Assembly (NCBI GenBank): GCA_014529385.2
Contig: CM043962.1
Span: forward strand, 124,354,470 to 124,418,469
Source of the DNA: Adiantum capillus-veneris
Lineage: Eukaryota > Streptophyta > Polypodiopsida > Polypodiales > Pteridaceae
Length of the DNA: 64,000 nt
Direction: 5' to 3'
The translations under genes and the position numbers were made by a program. Shown in pieces: positions 9,585-19,763 of this stretch. The notes beneath the pieces were generated by a model, which saw only the letters and a list, made by a program, of their open reading frames with translations, ran no database searches and was not told where the DNA came from. Every line of letters begins with the position of its first letter. Positions within the stretch are counted from its first letter, which is position 1.

Positions 9585-11965
9585 ATGTCTACCCTAGATT
9601 CAAACGCAGCTTACACAAGCTTGGAGATCCCGACGATAGAAGAATATCCTCCCACAATGGATCTTCCAAACTTGCAATTGATAAAGACCCATCTTGTTGA
9701 GAGAGTTTGGATGATTGGTCATGAGAGTCAAGGACTATATAGATACATTGACGACAATGAGGTCAATCTTTATAGGTGCTCAAATCCATACCTAGAAGAG
9801 ATAACAGATTACAAGCTCTTATATGTCTACACATACGGAGTCGACTGTCAATGGAGATCTATAGTTGTCGACAAGTATGGACGAGAATACAGAGTTGTAG
9901 AAAGCACAAATCCACAGACTATACTAGAAAGAGGTGGATATTTGGTCAATGAAGGACCACAAATGCCTCCACCAAACACGAGAATTCCTATAGGAATTCC
10001 AAGAAGAGAGCCACCATGATTCCCTTCAAGAGCGATAACGAGAGAAGGATTGGAAGAGTCTCTGGTTAGACTTGTAGACAATCGACGAGTTAGACCATCC
10101 CAAGTCCAGAAATGGGTAAACAGAAAATACTCCAGAGATAAAGATCCGAGAGATCACGTAGCGGCTTTTAGAAGAGTGATTAGAGCAGAGGAAGTTTTAG
10201 ATTTTGCGACACAGTTTGCGGGATTTGGATTGACTCTAGACGATGATGCAGCTACATGGTTCGACTCGGTGGAAAAATGGGATTTTGAGACCCTAGATGA
10301 GCTGTTTGAGGAGTATTCTCGCCAAAAGGCATTGTTCATAACACGGTCTCGCAAATCCATAGTTTCAAACAGAAAGAGAATGAATCAGTACACAAAGCAT
10401 CATTACGGCTCAAGAGATATGTTAAGCTCTGTCCGAGAGCGGAAGTACCTACGCAAGCACGACTGATGCTGATCTTTATCCAGGGAACGAGAGATGCGGG
10501 CCTTCAGAAGGATCTGCATATGATAAGGAGGATGACGCTAAACGAGTTGATCAAAGAAGCTCTTTATCTAGTGGATAATTGTGAGGCATACAAAGAAAAG
10601 GACTTAAAGAGTCAAGGAGATGACACATCCTCTCAGCACAGTGTTTCACAGATAAGTGAGTCCATTGCCAAACCAACGGTACCTATTGATCAAGAAAATC
10701 TTATCGACGTCTTGGTCAAGAGGTTGATTCCTCTTGTAAGGTTTGATTCGGGAGAGCCAAAATGGTGTGAAATTGAGAGAAAATGGACGAACCATACGGG
10801 AGAAGAGTGTTATTATAGCGTGGAAAATGCTAGGGAGAGGTATGTACAACCTATTCTAGAAGCACCTACTCAACCTAGATACATTACGGGGAATGCGCCA
10901 AGACCCGTAGGAGTTTTAAGGCCACAGCTTGTTGTCTTAGGACAACAACCTCCGCTGCCAGGTGCTAGAATGCAAGTAGACATGAGATACATGCCAATGA
11001 TGGAAGCATCAAATAAACCAACGCCAGTACCAGCTACAATGTGGTATAGCAACCAAAGTGAGTACTACCCTTCGGAGCAACAAAATGTGAGAGAAACACA
11101 TCGAGTGGTGAGGCCGGTACAACCTCACCCTCCTAGGTTTCAGTCGAAAGAAAGAAGGTATGAAATGGACGAAAGGACATTGCGATTCATTGCGAATAGC
11201 GGCTTATCTAGGTCAAAGCTTGCTTATAGCCAAGAGGAAATGCTAAAAGAATCTCCTCAACCAGAGACAGATTGTCACAAAAGTCGTGACAACCACTTGG
11301 TCAAACAATGTCCTCATACGGAGATCACTGAAGTAAATGCCTATTGTCTTGAGTGTGGCATCACTCACTTGATCTCCGATTGCCCGAAAAAACCAAACCA
11401 AATCAGGAAAATCACGACAAATGTATCAGGGATTGTTCAGGTCCCTAGTAGCTCAGAAAATGAAAATGTTGTACCAGTTCAAGTGGTTACGAGAGCACAA
11501 GCTCAAAAGAAAGCTGATGAGAATCTAGAGACAAAGAACACGGAAAGTGACACGAGTCCAAAGGCAGATGATGGACCAAAGACAGACGCACCTAGTCAAA
11601 AAACCAAGAGCAAACGAAATAGTTGGAAAGCTAGAAAGACTAGGATGAAAGCACGCAGGGAACGAGAGCAAAAATCCCTAGCTGAGAAGCTTACCGAAGC
11701 TGAGGAGAAGATAAAACAACATGAGGAAAATGAGGCACCTTCTCTTACACAGATGGTTAATCCTCTAGAAGAACCATCCACGGATGAGAAATCGAGAAGT
11801 GCTAGTTCAGGAGGATCTTTGTTGGTAGAGAAGGTTAATGAGGCATTAGATGCCCTCTTGAAAGCCTATGATGCGAGGCTAAAAAAAAACCAAACCCAAG
11901 AACACAGGTGGATGACATATCCCTATACGGAACTAGAAAAGCAAAGGTTTGAAATGTGCCAATAA
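9585..11965 (+). pseudogene. Gag polyprotein of the gypsy element
   Basis: The first Met of the coding region is at 9585. A retrotransposon gag core follows (DHVAAFRRVIRAEEVLDFA...TWFDSVEKW around 10160-10280), then TRDAGLQKDL and LIKEALYLVDNCEAYKEKD near 10485-10605. Two zinc-knuckle-like motifs lie near 11270-11390: CHKSRDNHLVKQC, where the second Cys is Ser, and CLECGITHLISDC. Both have the spacing CX2CX3HX4C, one residue shorter than usual. The C-terminal third is Lys/Glu-rich and probably coiled coil. Lesions are an in-frame TGA at 10017-10019 and one frameshift near 10355. The protein would form the particle shell and bind element RNA. It is followed by protease in the same general coding block. 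Confidence 0.88.
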
Positions 11966-13166
11966 AATGATTCAAATAGCCCAAGCTTTACTAGAACCAC
12001 TAGTTGCAAAACCTGAGGATGTGATCCGTGTCATGCCTACACAAGTAATCCCACCAAACTAGGAACTAGAAGAGCCAGATTCTAGTCTTGAGCACAGACC
12101 AAACCTCAAAGACCCAGCACTAGAACCAAGGATAGTATTGAATACCACGGATAACTCTTTCGAGGGATTTCACCAAGCTATACCTGTAGATTGTAAAGAG
12201 ATATATGGTCTTGAGGAATTGTGGAAACAAGTCAGAGAGGCCAATGAAGCCGATGACCTAAGAAGATGAGTAGACAAGACTGGTGATGAACGAGGAGTGT
12301 TTCTACCACCAATAGAGGAATTTGAGACTAGATCTCAAATGAATCTAGACGGGCGATCGTACTGGGGCGACAAAGGATCTGTACAATCTATGGATAGTCA
12401 ACCCCATTCGCTAAGAACACTACCGTCCTACATGGGAGAGTACGAGACCAAGTCAGATGTGGTTGCAATCCCATCTCAGAGACTGTCTCCCAACAAGGCC
12501 ATCAATTCAAAGGGGCTAGTAGATATTCTATCTACCCTAGTCACCTGTACTATAATGTTAGACGAGTTTCTCAGAATAAGACCAAACATGTGGGCTAATG
12601 TGGGTAAATGTCTAGAGAAATTTGGTGTAAAAACCCCAATGACTCAAATCGAGGAAAGCATCAAAGAGCTTGAAATGCCTCAACTAAATACTAGGCCAGT
12701 TCCATTAAACAAGGTAGGCGATTATTACGAGGGAGAAGATGGAAACACCACCCTTCCTTTGGAATTCAATAATGTAAAAACCATGGCAATCCTTGACAGT
12801 GGAGCTGGTGTGGCCATTGCAACCAAAGAGGTTTGGAAAAAATGGGGACAACCTGCCTTGATATCCACACGAATGACCCTGCATCTTGCACACGGACACA
12901 AGGAAAATCCCCTAGGACTGCTGGAAAAAGTACTTGTTACTTCTTGTGGCATTGAATATGAACACACTTTTGCTATTGTTGACTTTGGCAAGAAGAACAA
13001 CTATGACATCATTCTGGGAAGACCATTCATGCGACAATTGAAAATGGTCCAAGATTGGGGTTATGACCATATATACTTGAGACATATGGAAACCATAACA
13101 AAGATAAACTTGAGAGACCATAGCTATAGGGATGTGACGAGAACACTGGTTGAGGAGTTTGGTTGA
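11966..13166 (+). pseudogene. Retroviral-type aspartic protease with upstream linker
   Basis: After a frameshift near 11940 the coding block continues through a linker with two premature stops (TAG near 12061, TGA near 12267) and then opens at 12297. The protease core starts with AILDSGAG, whose catalytic Asp is about residue 167 counted from 12297, and ends with the second conserved block DIILGRPFM. This is the normal layout of a Ty3/gypsy protease, which would cut the gag precursor. A TGA at 13164-13166 separates it from the WxPK tail in the same frame. No reverse transcriptase follows where a standard gypsy element would have one. Confidence 0.88.
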
Positions 13167-14494
13167 GGAGAACTTCCAGCTTGGTTAGGTAAGCCTAAAG
13201 AACTGTGGATGTGTGGAGCTTCACAATGTGGTATCTTGAAACGTGAGGAATGTATCCTAGAGCGGGTTATAGAGGATATGGAATATATCCCAGAACCATT
13301 TCCTGAAGAAGAGTTAGAGCCTTTTGGATGGGAACACATCTTGGCTACTATGGACGTGTGCGCCGTGGAGGATGCTCCCACAACAAAGTTTTGTGATGAA
13401 AATGGCTATGATGTCATTCCTTATTTTGCAGTGAGTGTAATTCAGGAAAATGAAGAGATCCAGACATCAATAAGCTCTCAAAATAAGAAGCAAACAAAGA
13501 AATGTGGAGAATCAAAATATGAAGAAGACGACGAGTTCTATGACTCTGTAGAACACTTCGAACTTCAAGAAGATCAACGACCCGGGAATCAATGTCATCG
13601 CTACACGAATAAAGTGCATCAAAAGTGGATTCCAAAGTCCTCGGTGAAGACACAGCCACCACAAGCATCCTCATACATGGATCCTAATAAGAATGAAAAG
13701 ACTCAGCTAGGAGGACCAGAGAAACGAGCTGACAATGCTCTAATCAATGGGCTAGAAAAGTCCTTCAAGAAACTACCACCCATGAGCGAACAGACAATAA
13801 CTTTCCACTACCAGCCAAAAAATCAAGGGAAAGTACAAGAAGTCAACCTTGCTGAGGATAGCAGTGATAGTGATGAATCTTACGACATCCCCTATCATCA
13901 ACTCAGGCCATCACTATCACCAACCCCGTCAGCAACAACCATGACAGGTCAAAAGAACAGGACAACAAGTCAAAGCCAAGAAGCTCGACAAATCTGGATA
14001 CCAAAAAGCCAGATCGGCCAAAATAGATATGGATCAAGAAGACAAAGATCTCTCATGACAAATCACAGGATACAACACCAAAACAAAAACAAGAAAAGTG
14101 TGCACGAACGGGTAAGAATATCACAAAGTCGACAGCTTTCACAACTCAGGTTTGGGCTCCAAAGAAGTTGATTCAAGCACAAAAAAGTCAGGAATTCATT
14201 TGGATTCCAAAACAACCACAGTATCAACTTTCAAAACCTGAATCCCATCCCCAACCAAGTGTACAAGGGCTGAAGCAAAGACCACTGTTGACTCACACAA
14301 CAAAAAGGTGGATCCCAAAGAAGTCTCTTCAAACACAAACGAAGCACGGCCAAGTATGGGTTCCCAAATGAGCGTCAGCAACAAAACAACCAATCATCGC
14401 AAAGAAATGGGTCCCAAAGAAGATCAACAAAACTGCTGTCAGTGCATCACCGCTTGAATTCTTACAATTCTTCCTACGATTACAGTACAGTTAG
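13167..14494 (+). pseudogene. WxPK-repeat tail of the gag-protease polyprotein
   Basis: The frame continues directly from the protease after one TGA. The first hundred residues are acidic. From about 13620 on, the motif W-(I/V/A)-P-K recurs seven times, in contexts such as HQKWIPKSS, RQIWIPKSQ, QVWAPKKL, FIWIPKQP, KRWIPKKS, QVWVPK and KKWVPKK, separated by Gln/Ser/Thr-rich linkers. A frameshift lies shortly before 14100 and a TGA at 14369-14371. Similar W-V-P-K motifs occur in linkers of plant copia polyproteins, but I know no defined function. Here the tail occupies the place where pol would be. Confidence 0.7.
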
Positions 14495-16040
14495 AAGAGA
14501 GCAAGTCGCTTCAATCAAGCAACGATACAGGAGCTTCAAAGACCATTACATTGCTTAGAATAGGAAGCCTCACCAACAAATGCCAATAAGCCAATTGCTT
14601 ATACCCACATCTTGCACAACATAAATCTTTTCCATGCATTGACTGTGTATGCATAATAGGGCTACATTACAAGGCCTCCATAGGCACAACTTTTATTTGC
14701 CCAAACACAACACATACCCTTTGCAATACCCAGTCATAAAGGATGACTCCAAATAGGAAGGGGGGAGGCATTCGGAATGCGGACTTAACAATATGACTAT
14801 TAGAGGGCAATGTTTAGTGAGATTCATTGAATTTTTGCGTTTTATTGTGATAATTTGTTGACAAAATTTAGAGTATATGCCCTCATAGTAGTGTTACAGA
14901 GGAGTATGGGGACAAAACCATATATGAGCCCCTAGGGACTTGTGTATAGTGTACATAGCATTTAGATTTCTATTTGAATGATTTTTCTTTTGTTAAGTTT
15001 TTTTTAAAGATTTTCTTTGTTTATTATTAAGAAAAAAATAAAAAATTCCATAAACCACATGAAGAAAAGACTGACAAGAGTCCTGAGCACTACAAAGAGA
15101 AGAAGGTACAGGAAATGATGAAATTTCATGAAGTATGTCTCAGCAGCCACTACAACAACCGAAGAACTTGTCACAAAGCAGTGTCAACAGGCAACCGACA
15201 GGTCATACAAGTCAGAGTTGAGTAGCTACGCCACAAAATGAATGAGGTGTTAGTCCCAAAGCTTAAAGTAATATTCTCTGTGGTCTAAGCGTCTTAGCTA
15301 TTCTAGGTACTGCTCAAGCTGGAAGAGTTGAGCATATTTACGTTGTTTCGCTCATGCTGGCATAGGTGAGGCAAAGAGTCGAAGTCTAAGTACTTAAGTC
15401 TGGTGAAGTGAAGGAGAAGATCCAAAAGACACTCACGTACTGAGCACAGTGAGATATGAGTGGAGAAACTTCTACATCGATAACCCTTCTCGGAAAGGTG
15501 GAAGCTATTGAGACATCTTTTGATGTCACATGTGCTACATTTATTCCTCGAAACACCCATCATCTCCATCTTTCACATTGCATGCTTTTGTTGACAAATT
15601 TCTCATATGCATATAGAGTGTCCCATAATTGGCACTTGCATCAGACACTCTTTCTGTGTTTCACCCAAGCACTCACCTTTCATGAACATGTACTTCACGT
15701 TCAACTGCTCAACTCCAATAAGAGCGTATACCAAAGGCATTTTTTTCCCACCGGGTTTTTTCCCTTTGGTCATCCAGGTTTTAGACCCTAATTTAAAGAC
15801 ACCTATCACCATCCTCTTGTACATATTCCTTCTACATCAACAATAAGGAAATGCTACTCAAATCAATTGACAAATGAATTGGAGCACCAATTTCAGATCA
15901 TAGCATAATTCTCCTCAATGGCGAGTCGAAGAATGGACTACAATGACACAGATGCAGACAACACTAACAACATGATTGCAGAGGAACAAAGAAGTCCCCA
16001 ATGACAAAGAGCAAACATAAGGGTAATCAGAGGATCTCAA
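14495..16040 (+). other. No recognisable gene; internal purine tract
   Basis: Only short frames without known motifs are present on either strand. A purine run AGGAAGGGGGGAGG at 14755-14768 resembles a second polypurine tract. The last 100 bases may hold a further degraded piece of the helicase that follows. Confidence 0.6.
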
Positions 16041-16556
16041 AATATTGTCCTTGATAATGCGCATCAAATGCTCGGCAGGGTTTTGAACCTCAAATTAGAG
16101 TATTTAAGTCCGAGACTCGGCCTGACAGACAGACTTTTCATTGGAGTGCAACTTGGCCTAAAGAAGTTAAGGGTTTATCCTTACAATTTCTACAAAATCC
16201 TTACAAAGTTTTCATTGGCTCACAAGATCAGAAAGCCAATCACTCAATTCTACAGATTGTAGAAGTTGTTTCTGAGAATCACAAATACTCCGAATTCACA
16301 AATTTGCTGGAGCAAATGATGGGTGGAGCTTTCTCTATCCATGATGATAAGAGTCAAGTTCAATGACATTGGGTTCTTTTTGAATTTAGATCTGGCAGTA
16401 GACCTATAATGACAGAAACAGATTATGAAAGACATAAAGTTCGTCATCAATTATGATTTTCATGAATCATGTGAAGACTATGTACATCGGATTGGACGAA
16501 CAAGACAAGCTACTGCAAAGGCTATAGTCTATACTTTCTTTCCAACAACAAAATGA
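16041..16556 (+). pseudogene. Captured DEAD-box RNA helicase fragment
   Basis: Translated without introns, the stretch follows the helicase core of the DBP2/DDX5 (plant RH20/RH30) type in order. VLDNAHQML stands for the DEAD-box block VLDEADRML, then come EPQIR and RPDRQT, WSATWPKEV (motif III SAT), [50 protein letters not shown] and DYVHRIGRT (motif VI). A frameshift lies near 16080, a TGA at 16364-16366, and about 27 residues are missing between the GGA and FSIH blocks. A few residues are also missing before DIKF. DEAD is changed to DNAH, so it cannot be an active ATPase. It ends about 55 bases before the polypurine tract, inside the element. Host gene capture is the straightforward reading. 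Confidence 0.9.
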
Positions 16557-16589
16557 CAGCAAAGACGACATCGCCATCGACAATCAGGT

Positions 16590-16624
16590 CATGTCGGGGA
16601 CGACATGAACGTGGAAGGGGGGAA
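16590..16624 (+). other. Pre-PPT hairpin and polypurine tract
   Basis: CATGTCG-GGGA-CGACATG forms a 7-bp hairpin around the TCGGGGACGA motif often found before the polypurine tract of plant gypsy elements. GGAAGGGGGGAA (16613-16624) then abuts the 3' LTR and would prime second-strand synthesis. Confidence 0.88.
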
Positions 16625-17582
16625 TGTTGACCGCTGGGTCAACAACACAACATAACTCAAGTTTCGTTCCAGAGTGTTATCTTTTGCGAGTTCTGAAATG
16701 CTGTGGATTATGGCTATAAATGTCATTTGTAATGAGTAGTTATTCTAGTTTCAGAAGCCAGGGTGCAATGGTACTTCCAGCTTGTAAATACAAAGCCATT
16801 TGACCCTTTCAACCCCATTTTTGGTTAAACCTAATGTAGCCTTAGTATATAAGGTACCGAGGTCATTTTGTAAAAAGACTTTTAATCATAATCAAACTTC
16901 AGCGCTGCTGTCTACTGTGTGTGAGAGAGAAAGAGAGTGAGTGTGAGATTCATCCTCTCGCTACGCCCGACTCGCTCAACACATTGGAGATCCGACTGCA
17001 CCATTGTTGTAGGCTCGAGGAGAGCTACGCGACAACGCCAAGCATTCCACGCGAGACGAAGGGCACACGCCGACGCATCTACGAGCTATTTGTGGCCGTA
17101 AGTGTATCAAACGATGTCTGTTTTCTGTGTGCTAGTAGTCTATAGAATCGTGGCGACATAAGCTACGCATAGGTACTCAGAAATTTCAGCTTCAGGCACT
17201 TTCAAAATTCGGCTCTATCATCCTACGCGTTTTCCGTAGATGGGTTTAGAGTGAGGATTTTGAGTGTAGAAGGTTAGGGACAGGTGTATCCTAGTGAGGG
17301 GATGGTGTTCCTTAAGTTTCTTATGAATCTGGCATGATTAGGTGAGTTACCTTCCGTATGTGTGTATGTGGCTAGGTGGTGTACATGAGAGCAGTGAGGT
17401 TCTTGATTGTGGTATAGTTGGCCTTCCAGAGTGTTGTATGTGTAGGATGGTCTCAGCCTCACAAGATTAATAGATTTACTCCGTGTACCTATCGTGTCAT
17501 CTGTGTCCTCGATTGACATTATGTTGATCTAGGTAGTGTTTGCATGCACTTCATGGGTGTGTGAGTCGCTCTCCGTCCAACA
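16625..17582 (+). repeat. 3' LTR of the gypsy element
   Basis: It is 958 bp and colinear with 2877-3834. It starts with the same terminal hairpin and ends CCGTCCAACA directly before the CATAC duplication. Confidence 0.95.
16846..16853 (+). promoter_or_regulatory. TATA box in 3' LTR
   Basis: TATATAAG lies at the same place as in the 5' LTR. If active it would read into copy A and beyond. Confidence 0.55.
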
Positions 17583-17587
17583 CATAC
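17583..17587. repeat. Target site duplication, right (catac)
   Basis: It is an exact copy of the five bases before the 5' LTR and marks the re-entry into copy A. Confidence 0.95.
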
Positions 17588-18654
17588 TCTACTGCTACCT
17601 TCACCATCATGGCTATTAGCATGGCACTGCACACCAGCTTTACCTGCTCTCCACCACACGTAGGGCTAAATTGCTCCACTCGGTCTTCACTAGCACTTCG
17701 GCTTTCACTTCATGCGTGTCGTCGCACATATTCACTGCCTCTCCACTCACATGTAAAAGGTCGAACTCATCATACCTGGATTGGGATGACTCGGTCTCCC
17801 AATTTGTATCTGCGTCCATAGAGCTACTGTCACTCGACCCCGTCTCCACTTCGGTTTCAAGCTTAGGAACTTCCTCTAGCTTCACCGTTTCAACCTCGTC
17901 TACAAACCGTACTCCTTGCTCTTTACCACACTTTAATGGAGCTTCAATAGCTTCACTCGAATTTGGCAACACATTCCTTCTCCACTCTGGAACCACCTAC
18001 ACTTCCTCCATAATTTGAACCGCTCTAGCCGACATCTTCGGCATAGGAACCATTCTGTCTCTTTGTAGCCAAAGAACCCTTGGTTCTCCTTGCACTTGCA
18101 CTTCACTTTGCACAATCCTTGGCTCGGCTACCACCGTCTCATACTGCTTTGGCAAACCCTGTCTAGCCTCACACTTCTTCCAAATATTCTTGGTACGCCT
18201 CCTCATACGACATTGGACCATCTACTTCCACCTTATCTTGCACTTCTTCATGCAGGCAATCCATGAATTTACACAATTTCAAAAAACCGGCATTTTCTGC
18301 AGCAGTTACCTTGATTAACTTTCCCAAAAGGGCTTCGAACTCCCACTCGAACGCTTGAAAATATCCCTCCAAGCTTTGCTTCAAACTGTCTAGCTTCCAC
18401 TTTAACTCATCTAGCTGTACATCCGCTACAAAACTGCTTTGAAAAGCTGCCTCCAGGGCTTCGCAATCTGCTTTTTCTTCTTCACCAAGGCTATCGAACC
18501 ATATCTTTGCTTTACCATGAACTAGGAGCGGGAACACCTATACCGCACCATCTTCTCTTGATAAACCGCTTTCCAATACGAACAATCCATAGTCTTGAAG
18601 CCAAGTTTCCGCATCTTCAACCCCAGTGAAAATGGGAAATCTCGTCCAAGCCAT
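17588..18654 (-). pseudogene. Gag-like protein, N-terminal part (copy A)
   Basis: A Met at 18654 (minus strand) opens with MAWTRFPIFTGVEDAETWL, matching MVEPGFGPIFTSVEDPEDWL in copy B. The gag core follows: FPLLVHGKAKIWFDSL (18535-18490) and FLKLCKFMDCLHEEVQDKV, which matches LKLSKLLECLHPRIREKV. A TAG stop interrupts the frame at about 18538-18540, and further frame breaks lie near 18170, 18000 and 17935. The most C-terminal part here is acidic and Ser-rich. The coding sequence continues at 2876 beyond the gypsy insertion. The likely role is a structural particle protein. Confidence 0.82.
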
Positions 18655-18740
18655 CACTATCAACACCTGCTCTTCAAAGGCCGGACCTTTAGCATCACAA
18701 AAATCACTGCTTCCACTTCAACTAGGAGCATCAGCATACT

Positions 18741-18757
18741 CCTCACTGGGGGCACCA
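18741..18757 (-). other. Putative primer binding site of copy A
   Basis: The minus strand reads TGGTGCCCCCAGTGAGG, five bases inside the LTR end. Copy B has TGGTGCCCCCACTAAGG at the equivalent place. The TGG start and conservation suit a primer site, but I cannot assign the tRNA. Confidence 0.6.
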
Positions 18758-19310
18758 GAAGATGGAGAGGGGGAATGGGGGAGCACGCCTAGCACAAACA
18801 AAAGGGCCTCTCTATAGCTCAGGGTATTCACAGCACCCGTATCCTCTCAGAAAACACCTTCAAAGAAACACTTAACACTTGAGCAGACCACTGCCTACTC
18901 AATTTCCACTGCTCACACACTCTACCAATCACCACACAAGATACACCTACTACCACTGCCTGTCTCCACCCTTACACACGCACACAATCACTCAATCTCA
19001 CTCACTCACTCAAAACACCGTCGGTCCGAGGGGGCACACACTTCCACACAGCCGGCACCGGGGAGAACCATGGAAGTAGGAGAAAGAGGAGGGGGGAAGG
19101 GGAAACCACAGCAAGAGAGGCAACAACCGCTTGATTGCACTTCACCAAAACACTTATACAAACTCCCACTGCCATCACCATGGCCATTTACACAAGAAAA
19201 ATGCAAAGGGCTTTGACAGGCACAATCCTCTCTCCAAGAGCTCCACTTTGCAGGCTTCCAACGGGCTCCACAAGACAAAAAAAAAATCCTCTTTTTTTAT
19301 CAATTTTTTA

Positions 19311-19320
19311 CTTTTATAGG
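19311..19320 (-). promoter_or_regulatory. Probable TATA box of the copy A 5' LTR
   Basis: The minus strand reads CCTATAAAAG, matching the box at 341-350 and those of copy B. Confidence 0.55.
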
Positions 19321-19674
19321 GTGGGGGGTTCAATTTGGGAAATTGTCCTCTAATTGGTCCATGTGGCACCTTCTTTTGGTATCTCTTGGGAAGGGGCCAC
19401 CGCCTTTTTCCATCTGCTCTCTTCTTCTCTTTTGCACTTGGGGGGGGGGGGGCATTAGCGCCGTCGCTATTGCCCCTTGGTATTTTTTATTTTTTATCTT
19501 CTTCATTTTTACCTCTTATGGTCTCAACCTTACACTGCTCCATTTTTTACTTTGACTCTCCCTTTCCTCTATCCGACTCCTCTTTTGCCCTCTTTTGACC
19601 TTGGCTTCCACTTTGTCCGGGCATTCCCTAGCTCGGTCCATTTGGCCTTGCTCCTTTGGTCTTTGCCTCCCTCG

Positions 19675-19676
<2 letters not shown>

Positions 19677-19762
<86 letters not shown>
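19677..19762. repeat. (CT)43 microsatellite
   Basis: This perfect 86-bp tract has exactly the same length as its partner at 713-798. Confidence 0.98.

Positions 19763-19763
<1 letters not shown>

Larger units (their letters stand above)
2877..17582 (+). mobile_element. Ty3/gypsy-type LTR element, gag-protease only
   Basis: This 14.7-kb element has two 958-bp LTRs starting TGTTGACC and ending GTCCAACA. It has a tRNA-Asp-type primer site, a polypurine tract and a perfect CATAC target duplication. Its coding part (9585-14494) gives gag, a DSGA aspartic protease and a tail of WxPK repeats. Only about 1.5 kb of undescribed sequence separates the tail from a captured helicase fragment, so reverse transcriptase, RNase H and integrase are absent and mobilisation must have been in trans. 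A 2.8-kb LTR element is inserted in its leader. It has interrupted copy A of the gag-only element. Confidence 0.93.

Noticed and set aside
16041-16556. Functional RNA helicase gene
   Set aside because: The DEAD box is changed, blocks are missing, a stop and a frameshift occur, and the ATP-binding half is absent.
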